A stretch of 64,000 nt of DNA from Evansella cellulosilytica DSM 2522 (GTDB lineage Bacteria; Bacillota; Bacilli; Bacillales; Salisediminibacteriaceae), in contig NC_014829.1 in NCBI RefSeq assembly GCF_000177235.2, positions 2,542,001 to 2,606,000 on the forward strand, in the 5' to 3' direction. Every line of letters begins with the position of its first letter. Position 1 is the stretch's first letter. Positions 48,837-58,633 of the stretch are shown piece by piece. Under the pieces are notes generated by a model. The model was not told the DNA's origin. It did not search any database and saw nothing but the letters and a program-made list of their open reading frames with translations. Position numbers and translations under genes: made by a program.

Positions 48837-50834
48837 TTATTTTTCTAGTAGTTGTTTAAATTTAGAAACAACATTTTCTACAGTAAAACCATATTCCTCG
48901 ATGATTTTAGCTCCTGGAGCCGATGCACCAAATCCGTTAATACCTAGTACAGATCCACCATCACCTGTATAGCGTTCCCACCCTAATGGATTGGCCATTT
49001 CGATTCCTAAGCGAGCTTTCACGTTTGGAGGGATTACTGAATCTTTATATTGTTGAGATTGTTTTTCAAAACGATCCCAGCTTGGCATGCTGACTACTGA
49101 AACAAAAATCCCATCTTTTTCAAGCGCTTGTTGTGCTTCAACTGCAAGATGTACTTCAGACCCAGATGCAAGAAGTAATCCATCATTTTCACCATTCGCC
49201 TTAGACACCACGTAAGCACCTTTTTTAACACCTTCATATGCAGTTTCTTTTGTACCTTGAAGGGTAGGTAAACCTTGACGTGTTAATACTAAGGCTGTTG
49301 GCTCATTTTTACTTTCTACTGCTAGCTTCCAAGCTGCAACTGCTTCATTTCCATCACCAGGTCGAATAACAGAAATACCAGGCATTGCTCTTAAAGCTGG
49401 AAGCTGTTCAATTGGCTCATGTGTAGGGCCATCTTCACCAACAGCAATACTATCGTGTGTAAAAACATACGTTACTGGTATTCCCATTAATGCAGATAAG
49501 CGAACTGCTGGTCGTAAATAATCAGAGAATACAAAGAATGTCGCAACGTAAGGCTTTAATCCACCATGAAGTGCCATTCCGTTTCCTGCTGCTGCCATTG
49601 CAAATTCTCTAACACCAAACCATACGTTTCTCCCAGCGTAGTTATCCCTAGTAAAGTCTTCTTCTCCTTTTAACATCGTGTTATTAGAAGACGCTAAGTC
49701 TGCTGAACCACCGAACATATGACGTACATTTTTTGCTAATGCATTTAATGCTTCTCCACCAGATTGACGAGTTGCAAGTGTGTTCCCTGCTTCATAAACA
49801 GGCGCATCCTTGTCCCAACCTTCTGGTAATTCGCCTTTTATTGCATTTGCTAACTGTTTCGCCAATTCAGGGTGATCTTTAGAATAAGCATCAAAAAGTT
49901 CATTCCAAGCAATTTCCTTCTTAGCCCCATCTTCAGCGAGTGCTTGATAGTGATCTGCTACTTCGCTTGGTACATGGAAATCTTCTTCGAAAGTCCACTT
50001 GTAGTTTTCTTTCGTTAGTTTTGCTTCTTCTTCCCCTAGTGGCTTACCATGTACTTCAGAAGTTCCGCTTCTGTTCGGGGAACCATATCCAATCACTGTT
50101 TTCACTTCTATTAGTGTTGGCTTTGCATCTGCTTTCGCAGCATCAATCGCACGATTAATTTCATCGATGTTATTTCCGTCTTCTACACGTATTACTTGCC
50201 ATCCATAAGCTTCAAAACGATCTTCTACACTTTCTGAGAAGGAACGGTGTAAATCTCCATCTAATGAAATATCATTTGAATCATAAAGAACGATAAGTTT
50301 TCCTAATTTTAAATGACCTGCTAAAGATGCTGCTTCTGCTGATACACCTTCCATTAAATCCCCGTCACCACAAATACTATATGTATAGTGATCGACCACA
50401 TTATATTCATCACGGTTGTATGTAGCTGCTAAGTGTGTTTCCGCCATAGCCATTCCTACTGCCATAGCAAAGCCTTGTCCAAGAGGTCCAGTTGTAGCAT
50501 CAACACCTGGAGTATGTCCAAATTCAGGGTGTCCTGGTGTTTTACTTCCCCACTGCCTGAAGTTTTTTAAGTCATCCATTGAAACATCGTAGCCATGTAA
50601 ATGTAATAAACTATATAAGAGCATTGAACCATGTCCTGCTGATAGCACAAAACGGTCACGATTAAACCACTCTGGATTTTTTGGGTTGTGATTCATATAG
50701 TTTGCAAACAAAGTATATGCCATTGGCGCAGAGCCCATTGGCATTCCTGGATGTCCAGACTTTGCTTTTTCAATTGCGTCAATTGATAGAGTACGTATTG
50801 TACCAATTGATAGATCATCAATCTTATTAGCCAT
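48837..50834 (-). CDS. tkt: transketolase
   Basis: A 665-aa thiamine-diphosphate enzyme of the pentose phosphate pathway. Visible: [34 protein letters not shown], the ThDP motif [20 protein letters not shown] (GDG...N-type), [20 protein letters not shown] and a C-terminal transketolase domain. Complete length. Monocistronic with its own terminator. Confidence 0.97.
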   Translation of the reverse strand: MANKIDDLSIGTIRTLSIDAIEKAKSGHPGMPMGSAPMAYTLFANYMNHNPKNPEWFNRDRFVLSAGHGSMLLYSLLHLHGYDVSMDDLKNFRQWGSKTPGHPEFGHTPGVDATTGPLGQGFAMAVGMAMAETHLAATYNRDEYNVVDHYTYSICGDGDLMEGVSAEAASLAGHLKLGKLIVLYDSNDISLDGDLHRSFSESVEDRFEAYGWQVIRVEDGNNIDEINRAIDAAKADAKPTLIEVKTVIGYGSPNRSGTSEVHGKPLGEEEAKLTKENYKWTFEEDFHVPSEVADHYQALAEDGAKKEIAWNELFDAYSKDHPELAKQLANAIKGELPEGWDKDAPVYEAGNTLATRQSGGEALNALAKNVRHMFGGSADLASSNNTMLKGEEDFTRDNYAGRNVWFGVREFAMAAAGNGMALHGGLKPYVATFFVFSDYLRPAVRLSALMGIPVTYVFTHDSIAVGEDGPTHEPIEQLPALRAMPGISVIRPGDGNEAVAAWKLAVESKNEPTALVLTRQGLPTLQGTKETAYEGVKKGAYVVSKANGENDGLLLASGSEVHLAVEAQQALEKDGIFVSVVSMPSWDRFEKQSQQYKDSVIPPNVKARLGIEMANPLGWERYTGDGGSVLGINGFGASAPGAKIIEEYGFTVENVVSKFKQLLEK

Positions 50835-51078
50835 AATAATTTCATCCTTCCATTAAATCATTCGTTTATAGACAAGTTACTTTAATCATCATATACCTTC
50901 TTTTATTTGAAAACAACTGTTTATACTTAAAAACGTTTTTGTGTTTTTATTAATATTTGTCTCATATAATATTATATGTACCAATAGCAATTATTAGGAT
51001 TTACATTTTGTACACATGTAGTAACATTTATAAAAATCATGGGTTTTAAAATGATTTTTTCGGCTCACCACAATGCTA

Positions 51079-51115
51079 AAGGGTGACTCAAAAGCCTTGC
51101 CTTTTGAGTCACCCT
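51079..51115. terminator. GACTCAAAA-family hairpin after ynzC
   Basis: AAGGGTGACTCAAAAG with CTTTTGAGTCACCCTT, 16 bp stem and a 5-nt loop, directly after the ynzC stop. Confidence 0.88.
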
Positions 51116-51122
51116 TATAATC

Positions 51123-51362
51123 TTAATGTTCGTTAAGGTTATTACGATTTTTTTCTTTCTTTAACTTTTCAGGAGTGACATCATTTCCTTCTTCGTCCAC
51201 TACCTTTACTGATTTCAGCTGATTTTTAAATGACTTTCTTACGTTTTTTAAATAGGCATCCCTTAATTTCTTTTGCTCTGTTTGCTCTTTTAATGAAAGT
51301 CCTTCTTTTTTCGACTTTGCAGCTAATTCGTTAATTCTTTGCAACTTTTCCTTGCTTAGCAT
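51123..51362 (-). CDS. ynzC: YnzC, DUF896 family
   Basis: A 79-aa helical protein: LQRINELAAKSKKEGLSLKE, EQKKLRDAYLKNVRKSFKNQ. In B. subtilis ynzC is in the LexA-controlled yneA-yneB-ynzC operon; the order here is the same. I chose ATG 51362 (GGAGGG upstream); the open frame extends 27 codons further without support. Confidence 0.9.
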   Translation of the reverse strand: MLSKEKLQRINELAAKSKKEGLSLKEQTEQKKLRDAYLKNVRKSFKNQLKSVKVVDEEGNDVTPEKLKKEKNRNNLNEH

Positions 51363-51439
51363 CACATTTGCCCTCCATAAAATCTCATATTTACTTATCG
51401 TACAAAAGTATTCTAAATCTTTCAAGTAGAGAGCAAAGT

Positions 51440-52401
<962 letters not shown>

Positions 52402-52409
52402 CTCTTATA

Positions 52410-52421
52410 GAATGTATGTTC
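52410..52421. promoter_or_regulatory. LexA box 1
   Basis: GAATGTATGTTC, near the yneA transcription start (downstream of its -10). Confidence 0.8.
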
Positions 52422-52427
52422 GTATTT

Positions 52428-52456
52428 ATTATAATAAGAACATCCGTTCCTGTCAA
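52428..52456 (-). promoter_or_regulatory. yneA-yneB-ynzC promoter
   Basis: Minus strand: TTGACA (52451-52456), 17-nt spacer, TATAAT (52428-52433); LexA box 2 fills the spacer. Confidence 0.85.
52438..52449. promoter_or_regulatory. LexA box 2
   Basis: GAACATCCGTTC, a GAACN4GTTC match between the -35 and -10 of yneA. Confidence 0.85.
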
Positions 52457-52466
52457 CAGAAAAAGA

Positions 52467-52478
52467 GAACGAATGTTT
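52467..52478. promoter_or_regulatory. LexA box 3
   Basis: GAACGAATGTTT, overlapping the -35 of the lexA promoter; provides autoregulation. Confidence 0.8.
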
Positions 52479-52505
52479 GCACCTGTAAATAGTATATGGT
52501 ATAAT
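52477..52505 (+). promoter_or_regulatory. lexA promoter
   Basis: TTGCAC (52477-52482), 17-nt spacer, TATAAT (52500-52505). Confidence 0.75.
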
Positions 52506-52581
52506 GTTCCTATCAATAGTAGAATACAAAATTATTTTTACATACATATAACAACAATTAGAGACGATGAGGTGCTGAATG

Positions 52582-53205
52582 ATGACAAAGCTTTCAAAAA
52601 GGCAACAAGACATATTAGACTATATAAAAGAAGAAGTAAAAGAGAAGGGATATCCACCTAGCGTAAGAGAGATCGGAGAAGCAGTTGGTCTTGCTTCAAG
52701 TTCAACCGTACATGGGCATTTATCAAGGTTAGAAAAAAAGGGTTTAATTAGAAGAGATCCAACAAAGCCTAGAGCAATCGAGGTTATTGGTCTGAATGAT
52801 GAAGCTCGTCGTGTTTCAGAATCTCCATCAGTATACGTCCCAGTAATTGGGAAAGTTACTGCAGGAGACCCTATTACTGCAATTGAAAACGTTGAGGATT
52901 ATTTACCATTACCAGCAAGTTTTGTACATGATGAAAATTCTTTCATCCTTGAAATATCTGGTGACTCGATGATAGAAGCCGGAATATTTGACGGTGATTA
53001 TGTCGTTGTAAGGCAACAACAAAATGCTAATAACGGGGATATTGTAGTAGCCATGACAGAAGAAGATGAAGCAACTGTGAAACGCTTTTTCAAAGAAAAA
53101 GATTATTTTAGACTTCAGCCAGAAAATGCTACACTAGAACCTATCATTTTACGATCAGTAACAATCTTAGGTAAAGTAATAGGCGTGTTTCGATCGATTC
53201 ACTAG
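52582..53205 (+). CDS. lexA: SOS repressor LexA
   Basis: A 207-aa repressor, near-identical in layout to B. subtilis LexA. The helix-turn-helix is [20 protein letters not shown]. The self-cleavage site is Ala-Gly in KVTAGDPI, with catalytic Ser in [10 protein letters not shown] and Lys in DEATVKRFF. The start is the second of two adjacent ATGs, agreeing with MTKLSKRQ of relatives. It governs yneA here and possibly the toxin at 25054. Confidence 0.97.
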   Translation: MTKLSKRQQDILDYIKEEVKEKGYPPSVREIGEAVGLASSSTVHGHLSRLEKKGLIRRDPTKPRAIEVIGLNDEARRVSESPSVYVPVIGKVTAGDPITAIENVEDYLPLPASFVHDENSFILEISGDSMIEAGIFDGDYVVVRQQQNANNGDIVVAMTEEDEATVKRFFKEKDYFRLQPENATLEPIILRSVTILGKVIGVFRSIH

Positions 53206-53399
53206 TATGAAGTTTTATAGTTATCTTTATTGCCACCCTTATAAGTTTGCTTTATAAATTTGATAGTGAAAGCTAGGCTATACGTTAAAGCTAGTATAAT
53301 TCATAGTAATGGCTACAATTATCGCTTTTCTATTATAATAAAACCACTTTACTACAGTTTTGCTTAAAGGATGACTCAAACTTTCATGGCTTAATAGCC

Positions 53400-53626
53400 A
53401 CCACTATGAATGAAAATGACTTGCGACCTGTGCTTGCTAATTTTTATAATAAGATTAGCAGGTCACAGGTCGTCCCTTTATTGGTGGAATTTTTACCCCG
53501 CGACTCAAACCGACCGAATACACCTACGAGCACCGCTAATTGTCGTTAAGAACACGTGTATAAAAATACCATGCTTACAGGTGTATGACCTGCATCATTT
53601 CTATTTTTATTAAGGAGTGATGAGTT
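53400..53626 (+). ncRNA. candidate bridge RNA region of the IS110 element
   Basis: The leader before the transposase holds a strong stem-loop (CGACCTGTG 53424-53432 with CACAGGTCG 53464-53472, inner GCTAAT/ATTAGC) and further structure. IS110 elements encode their target-guiding bridge RNA in this position. GACTCAAAC at 53502-53510 is identical to the target flank at 53373-53381, as expected for one target guide. Ends are not defined. Confidence 0.5.
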
Positions 53627-54859
53627 ATGGATGCAGTATTGGAAAGATGTGCTGGACTAGATGTTCATCAGGAAGAGATTGTAGCTTGTGTTATGTATGG
53701 TCCATTGGAAAAACGACCTAAAAAAGAGACACAAACTTTTCTTACAACGACGAAAGGCTTACTTGCACTTCATGATTGGCTAGAAAGCTTTAAATGTACC
53801 CATGTCGCAATGGAAAGTACTGGTGTTTATTGGAAACCAGTGTGGAATATTCTAGAGGGGAGCTTCGAATTAATTCTTGCCAATGCAAAGCGCATTAAGA
53901 ATGTTCCTGGTCGTAAGACCGATGTCAGTGATGCAGCCTGGATTACCCAGTTATTGAGATGTGGGTTGATCACACCAAGTTTTGTTCCACCTGAAAACTT
54001 CCGAGATCTACGGGATTATACTCGTTACCGTAGAAAGCTTGTTGGCAATGCATCTTCAGAAAAAAATCGTATCCATAAGATCTTACAAGATGCAAACGTC
54101 AAGTTAACCACTTTTGTTAGTGATTTATTTGGTGTATCTGGACGAGCTCTTTTAGAGTCAATCATTAATGGTGAGGTGTTAACGGAGGAGCAGGTAAGAA
54201 GCTTGGTGAAAACTTCTTTAAAGAGAAAAGTACCTCAATTAGTTGATGCTTTAAATGGACGAGTACGCCAGCATCATCGAAAAATTATTCGCATGCATTA
54301 TGATCATTTAATTTATCTTGAGAAACAAATTTCAGAATTGGAGGGCGAAATCGACCGTCTAATAACCCCCTATGACGAATATGTTGAATTACTCGATACA
54401 ATCCCTGGTGTAAGTTTTAATGCTATAGCGGTGATTATTGCAGAGATTGGCGTAGATATGTCTTGTTTCCCATCTGATAAGCACTTAGCTTCATGGGGTG
54501 GATTATGTCCTGGTAATAATGAGAGTGCTGGAAAGAAAAAAAACTCCCGGACCCAAAAAGGGAACAGGAGTTTAAAGGGTGTCCTTTGTCAAGCAGCATG
54601 GTCCGCATCCAAATCCAAAGGAACCCGCCTCTCCTCATTCTTCCATCGTGTGCAGAAGAGAAGAGGTCAATATAAAGCATCGATGGCTACAGCACATCTT
54701 ATTTTAAGGATAATATATCATATTATTAAAGACAAGATCCCCTATGAAGAATTAGGGTGGGATTATGCAGAAAAAGATACGGAAAGGAAGATCAACTACT
54801 GGATTAAGAATATTGAGTCAAAAGGCTTTAAAGTGACGGTAGAACAACCTACAGCCTAA
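53627..54859 (+). CDS. IS110-family transposase (DEDD/Tnp20)
   Basis: A 410-aa recombinase. The N-terminal RuvC-like domain starts CAGLDVHQEEIVACVMYG and includes MESTGVYWKPVW and GRKTDVSDAAWITQLL. The C-terminal transposase-20 domain carries DTIPGVSFNAIAVIIAEIG and LASWGGLCPGNNESAGKKK with the conserved Ser. Full length and uninterrupted, so potentially active. AAGGAG lies 8 nt before the ATG. Confidence 0.95.
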   Translation: MDAVLERCAGLDVHQEEIVACVMYGPLEKRPKKETQTFLTTTKGLLALHDWLESFKCTHVAMESTGVYWKPVWNILEGSFELILANAKRIKNVPGRKTDVSDAAWITQLLRCGLITPSFVPPENFRDLRDYTRYRRKLVGNASSEKNRIHKILQDANVKLTTFVSDLFGVSGRALLESIINGEVLTEEQVRSLVKTSLKRKVPQLVDALNGRVRQHHRKIIRMHYDHLIYLEKQISELEGEIDRLITPYDEYVELLDTIPGVSFNAIAVIIAEIGVDMSCFPSDKHLASWGGLCPGNNESAGKKKNSRTQKGNRSLKGVLCQAAWSASKSKGTRLSSFFHRVQKRRGQYKASMATAHLILRIIYHIIKDKIPYEELGWDYAEKDTERKINYWIKNIESKGFKVTVEQPTA

Positions 54860-54958
54860 AAGTAAAAAAATGGAAAAGAGTACCCGTAAGGATACCCTCC
54901 CCCTTTTTTTGTTTTTTTGACCTACAAGGTATTCATTTTCGTATAAAAAAGGTGAAAA

Positions 54959-55114
54959 TCAACCTTTTGAGTCATCCTCGTTTTTCTTATTTTTAGCTTT
55001 GATAAGTTCATCTATTACTTTTTTATTATCTTCATATACAGCAAATTTCATATTAGATACGACCATTTTTTTACGATTAGGGTTTTTCACATCTTTGTTA
55101 CGCTTAAGCGTCAT
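54959..55114 (-). CDS. spoIISB: SpoIISB-like antitoxin, 3' end at the IS junction
   Basis: A 51-aa basic protein. Its second half (VYEDNKKVIDELIKAKNKK) resembles the C-terminus of B. subtilis SpoIISB (IFKENERLIDEYKRKKA, from memory). GGGAGGG precedes ATG 55114. The last codons (EDDSKG, then TGA) are encoded by the right arm of the split terminator and the IS edge, so the present C-terminus was probably created by the insertion. Confidence 0.55.
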   Translation of the reverse strand: MTLKRNKDVKNPNRKKMVVSNMKFAVYEDNKKVIDELIKAKNKKNEDDSKG

Positions 55115-55192
55115 GGTGCCCTCCCTAATAACGTCTTTATACAATTATATCCATGAAATTTGTCCTATATGACTACTTAGACGTATTATATT

Positions 55193-55369
55193 TTACCGCT
55201 TTGAAATGATTTTTAAAGAACATTGATTCATTTCATGTAATGGTTGAAAGGATTCTTTTACAACAACAGTCATCGTCCGTTTGTTATGGTTAAATTGACA
55301 ATTATTAAACCTTTTTTTACCGACTAAATGCTTTAGGCTGTTGATTCTTAAGTCCGCCATTTTTTTCAT
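55193..55369 (-). CDS. 58-aa small protein in SpoIIS module
   Basis: MKKMADLRINSLKHLVGKKR, then NNCQFNHNKRTMTVVV and an end SLKIISKR. GAGGATG precedes the ATG. It lies 25 bp after the SpoIISA-like gene and before the SpoIISB-like gene. It could be a second antitoxin, as spoIISC is in B. subtilis. Not recognised by sequence. Confidence 0.6.
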   Translation of the reverse strand: MKKMADLRINSLKHLVGKKRFNNCQFNHNKRTMTVVVKESFQPLHEMNQCSLKIISKR

Positions 55370-55394
55370 CACACATCCTCATCTCAGTATGTTA

Positions 55395-56195
55395 TTATTC
55401 CACCATCCACCAATCAAAAATATGCGCTAGATTGATCACGTGCGAAGCATCTATACCATCTACTGAAACGTCCTCTGACTTTATACAAATTAATAAGTTA
55501 TATTGCTCTCCAAAGTAACTAACTATAAATAACTTATCTTGCTTTAGCATCATACTTTTACCGCTGCTTAAAGAAGAGATAATATTTTCACGTTCAGATA
55601 TATCTTCGATGATATAGTTATAGCATTTTTCAACATTACTAAAGGTTTGTCTAACACTTTCTTTTAACTCATCATCATTTCCAGTTACCTCAAAAGGAAA
55701 AATACTAATATGAAACTGAAAAGTATCTGTATAAAGTCTGATATAATCCTTTAAATTACTAATGTACTTATCTTTGGAATCAGGAGTGGTTTTATTATAG
55801 AAGTGAAAGGAACTATACTGGATTACTTCCATAAACTTTTCTACTTTCCTCGTGTTGTACCCTAATGTTTCTTCGTTCTTTTTTATTGTTTTCTCAATAT
55901 ACTCACTCTTCGTTTGATCCCCACTCCAAAATTTCAACATATTTGGTGTTTGAAACACTGCTATATCAATAAATATAATAAAAACTGTTAATTGTAATAT
56001 TAGTTTCCAATTTGTATAATCGATTGCTTCGTATAAAAAACCTACACAAAGTAATACGATAAATAACACATAAAAACCTTTACGAATTACTCCTAAATTT
56101 TCAATAAATAGGTCACTTCTGAATCCATAATATATTAGGCTACATATTAAAAATGCGATTATCAGAAGAAAATAACCTAAAAAAAACTCGTCCAT
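55395..56195 (-). CDS. spoIISA: SpoIISA-family membrane toxin
   Basis: A 266-aa protein: three N-terminal membrane helices (about 4-22, 38-56, 66-84), then a long helix (SEYIEKTIKKNEETLGYNTR) and a GAF-like cytosolic domain ending QYNLLICIKSEDVSVDG and AHIFDWWMVE. The layout equals SpoIISA of B. subtilis (248 aa), which perforates the membrane of the mother cell unless bound by SpoIISB. AGGAGG precedes the ATG. Confidence 0.8.
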   Translation of the reverse strand: MDEFFLGYFLLIIAFLICSLIYYGFRSDLFIENLGVIRKGFYVLFIVLLCVGFLYEAIDYTNWKLILQLTVFIIFIDIAVFQTPNMLKFWSGDQTKSEYIEKTIKKNEETLGYNTRKVEKFMEVIQYSSFHFYNKTTPDSKDKYISNLKDYIRLYTDTFQFHISIFPFEVTGNDDELKESVRQTFSNVEKCYNYIIEDISERENIISSLSSGKSMMLKQDKLFIVSYFGEQYNLLICIKSEDVSVDGIDASHVINLAHIFDWWMVE

Positions 56196-56310
56196 AATGC
56201 TCCTCCTTTATAAAGCTACTTCTTCTATGAAATGATTTGCTAGCCTAGTCGTTCATAACACTAGAACGAAATATCAGTACATAACTTTAATAATTTTAGA
56301 ATAAACAAAA

Positions 56311-56346
56311 AAAGCTTGTCTCATTTCATTTATATGAGCAAGCTTT
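56311..56346 (-). terminator. terminator after small membrane-protein gene
   Basis: Minus strand: AAAGCTTG-CTCAT with ATGAG-CAAGCTTT (one bulge), then TTTTTTG. Confidence 0.8.
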
Positions 56347-56389
56347 AAATATAGTCGTAAAATATGTAGGAAATATAAAATTTCTATAG

Positions 56390-56701
56390 TTACACTTTTC
56401 TAATTAACCTATTTAAGTTTTCTAGACTTTTTGCTCGTTTCATTTCTCTTTTGTTTTCTAAATGCTGAAATACAAGGTCCCAAGCTTCCACTAATGCAAT
56501 GGAACCTACGATAATACGTAGTTCCACAAAGCCTTCAAATGCTGAATAAGCAGCTATTATATACCAAATAGCTTTTACTGACTTTGATCCTATTTCTCCC
56601 CTCAAATAAAAAATTGGTCTAAGTAAAATATAAACTAAAAAACTTATCGGGATGAAATAGGGACCAATAACATGTAAAAAGTCCACTATGAACGTATCCA
56701 T
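56390..56701 (-). CDS. 103-aa membrane protein, unknown
   Basis: Two to three hydrophobic stretches (HVIGPYFIPISFLVYILLRP, AIWYIIAAYSAFEGFVEL) and a basic C-terminal tail (ENKREMKRAKSLENLNRLIR). I chose ATG 56701 with AAAGGA upstream. Not recognised. Confidence 0.65.
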   Translation of the reverse strand: MDTFIVDFLHVIGPYFIPISFLVYILLRPIFYLRGEIGSKSVKAIWYIIAAYSAFEGFVELRIIVGSIALVEAWDLVFQHLENKREMKRAKSLENLNRLIRKV

Positions 56702-56926
56702 ATATATCATTCCTTTGTCTTCATTTTCTATATAGAACATTCGACAAAAGGGGGAGTTTATCCTTTATTTGTAAGCATTATATAAAACCATTTATTAATG
56801 GGTAATTCATTCATCAGTGAATAAAAAAAATGGTAATTATTTACCGTTTTTTTAGTTTTTATAGATAACTTACTTAAAATAATCTAACATTAGGATAGCA
56901 ATAATTATTAGAGGAGGTTATCGGTA

Positions 56927-57220
56927 ATGAAAAAATGGAAACTCGTGTTGATAACAAGCATAAGCACAACCATTATTTTATTTGGACTATCCGTTTTAAG
57001 TCCTTACAATTTTCTAGAGAAAATAACAGAAGACAATATTGTGAATGACGAAGGTATTTCTGAACTATTTGATGGTAAAGAAATACAATCCATTACATAT
57101 TAAGGGGATAATACATATATTATCTCTACAAAAGACAATGATTTTGTAGCAGTACAAGAGTATTATTCATTGATGAATTACAAATGGTTTGTATATGAAA
57201 AAGTGGATGAGTGGGGATAA
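56927..57220 (+). pseudogene. small exported protein broken by one in-frame stop
   Basis: Strong AGAGGAGG before the ATG, then a membrane/signal helix (LITSISTTIILFGLSVLSPY) and 58 codons to TAA at 57101. The same frame continues with coding character (GDNTYIISTKDNDFVAVQEY, YKWFVYEKVDEWG) to TAA at 57218. A single nonsense change in a gene of about 97 codons explains this. Not recognised. Confidence 0.65.
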
Positions 57221-57372
57221 ACTTTAGAGAAAACTATCTAATAGTCATCATCTAGGACGTTTACAATTAAAGCTTACCATCTATCCATTTGTACCCCCTC
57301 TATTAAAGAGCAATATTCTTAAAAACTAACTTACCTTAGTCTATCTAGAGATAAATTAATTAAAAAATGCCA

Positions 57373-57418
57373 AAAGAACTATACGCTAGAATTCTGGAGT
57401 TCTAGCGTATAGTTCTTT
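57373..57418. terminator. perfect hairpin, terminator-like
   Basis: AAAGAACTATACGCTAGAA pairs with TTCTAGCGTATAGTTCTTT around an 8-nt loop (ttctggag). It lies downstream of the broken gene. Confidence 0.65.
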
Positions 57419-57517
57419 CCAAAGGCTAACTTGCGTTCCGAATATAATTGATAGCATAAATACGTATTATATTGTACTAAAAACGCTTGTCCCTCAACTT
57501 TTTCATCTTAACTATAA

Positions 57518-57699
57518 GGCTCTGTTAAAGGATAGTGTTGATTTTTAAAAGGGGTTGATTGCAACGGAAGGTACGAGACGCCTGCGGGAAAAGCAACGGC
57601 CGAAGACACTGAGGGTGATCTCCCCGAAAGGGGCTGAGGCGTTGCCCGCGGCAAGCGAGTATCCTGAAGTGAAAATCAACATCGAATTTTAACATAGCC
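57518..57699. repeat. 182-bp MITE-like structured repeat with 8-bp target duplication
   Basis: The ends are inverted (GGCTCTGTTAAA against GGCTATGTTAAA on the other strand), with a second inner pair (TGTTGATTTT/AAAATCAACA). AACTATAA occurs directly on both sides (57510-57517 and 57700-57707). The GC-rich interior (GGTACGAGACGCCTGCGGGA, CTCCCCGAAAGGGG, TTGCCCGCGGCAAGCGAG) resembles a dispersed repeat I remember from many Bacillaceae genomes. No coding capacity. Confidence 0.85.
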
Positions 57700-57766
57700 A
57701 ACTATAAAACTATTTCATAACTTCGTGGGTAAATTGTGGGTGTTTTGTTGGAATATAAAGAAGAAT

Positions 57767-57792
57767 AATAGTGGTTTCAAGAGACCACTATT
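57767..57792 (-). terminator. terminator after DUF4279-like gene
   Basis: AATAGTGGT with ACCACTATT and an 8-nt loop, about 95 bp past the stop at 57886. Confidence 0.55.
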
Positions 57793-57885
57793 TTATGATT
57801 AACTACTGGGATTAGAAGATAAAATATATCTTTTCAAAAAAATCAAAAACTGTTAATATTATGATCAAAATGATGGGTGTCTAAC

Positions 57886-58395
57886 TTATTTATGATACAA
57901 CTTTTGCGCCCTGTAAATATTATAATATTCTACATCTTTACTATGTGTTAGAACCTCTACCTTTGCACTCACATCTTTTACGCATTTCAAAACTTCAGTT
58001 GGAATTCTCGTAACGGTTATATAATCACCCAAACCAAAACTTGATATTCTTAAGAAACAACATGCATCATAATCATTCATAATTTTTCTAATGTGATGTT
58101 TATTATTTTCAGTAAATAAAGATACAATAGTTTCTTTATATAGTTCCTGTAAAACAATATCAAATGATTCGTCCTCGTCACATATACCTTTAACACTATA
58201 TATCCAAGATGAAGTGTAATTATTCTTAGGTATCTTCTCAAGTGTATTTCCAGAAAAGGAAGGATCAAATATTTGAGATTGTACTGGTATTATATTTAGT
58301 AATTTTGTTACCTTTTCTGGATCAAAGTGTTTATATTTAAAATCTGGGTCAAAAGTAGATTCAATATGAAAACTAACAAATATTTTTACAGTCAA
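57886..58395 (-). CDS. DUF4279-like protein
   Basis: A 169-aa soluble protein starting KIFVSFHIESTFDPDFKYKH, with DPEKVTKLLNIIP and a WIYSVKG strand. The pattern F.i.G/st.DPe.vTklLgi.P fits DUF4279, often found near immunity or contact-dependent loci, but no such system is seen here. AAGGAG precedes the ATG. Confidence 0.6.
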   Translation of the reverse strand: MTVKIFVSFHIESTFDPDFKYKHFDPEKVTKLLNIIPVQSQIFDPSFSGNTLEKIPKNNYTSSWIYSVKGICDEDESFDIVLQELYKETIVSLFTENNKHHIRKIMNDYDACCFLRISSFGLGDYITVTRIPTEVLKCVKDVSAKVEVLTHSKDVEYYNIYRAQKLYHK

Positions 58396-58598
58396 GAAAT
58401 ATTCTCCTTTTTATGGATATGTAGGGTAATGGTGGTATCCTAAAGTCTGATAAGCACCAGTCGATTTTCGGATTAAGTAAGCCATTCGTGTTTGTTTATG
58501 ATAGCCAAATGAAAACGCCTTATATTATTTTTTCATCTAACTTTCTAGGCATTTGGCGGGTAATCGATTTATAACTAGTATACACATGATTATACAAA

Positions 58599-58625
58599 AC
58601 GCTAGAACCTTAACGGCTCTAGCGT
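58599..58625 (-). terminator. glnA terminator
   Basis: Minus strand: ACGCTAGAGCC with GGTTCTAGCGT, then TTTTG, 9 bp after the stop. Confidence 0.8.
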
Positions 58626-58633
58626 CATTTCAA

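Larger units (their letters stand above)
53381..54960 (+). mobile_element. IS110-family insertion sequence
   Basis: A single DEDD transposase gene with about 245 bp of non-coding leader and about 100 bp of non-coding tail, lacking long terminal inverted repeats, as in IS110. Borders are taken from the interrupted terminator and are exact only to a few bases. A small hairpin (GGCT-AGCC inside TTTCAT-ATGAA) lies at the left end. Confidence 0.82.
53366..54977. terminator. GACTCAAAA-family terminator split by an IS element
   Basis: The left arm AAAGGATGACTCAAA (53366-53380) and the right arm TTTTGAGTCATCC (54965-54977) are complementary over 11-12 bp but now lie 1.6 kb apart, with the IS110-family element between them. 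Before insertion this was the shared 3' hairpin of lexA and the minus-strand SpoIISB-like gene. Confidence 0.85.

Noticed and set aside
53381-54960. Exact IS ends with a CT core at the hairpin centre (GGATGACTCAAA-CT-TTTGAGTCATCC)
   Set aside because: Attractive because it gives a perfect palindrome, but AACC before TTTTGAGTC also occurs in the hairpins at 5082 and 42485, so those bases may be native. The border cannot be fixed from one copy.
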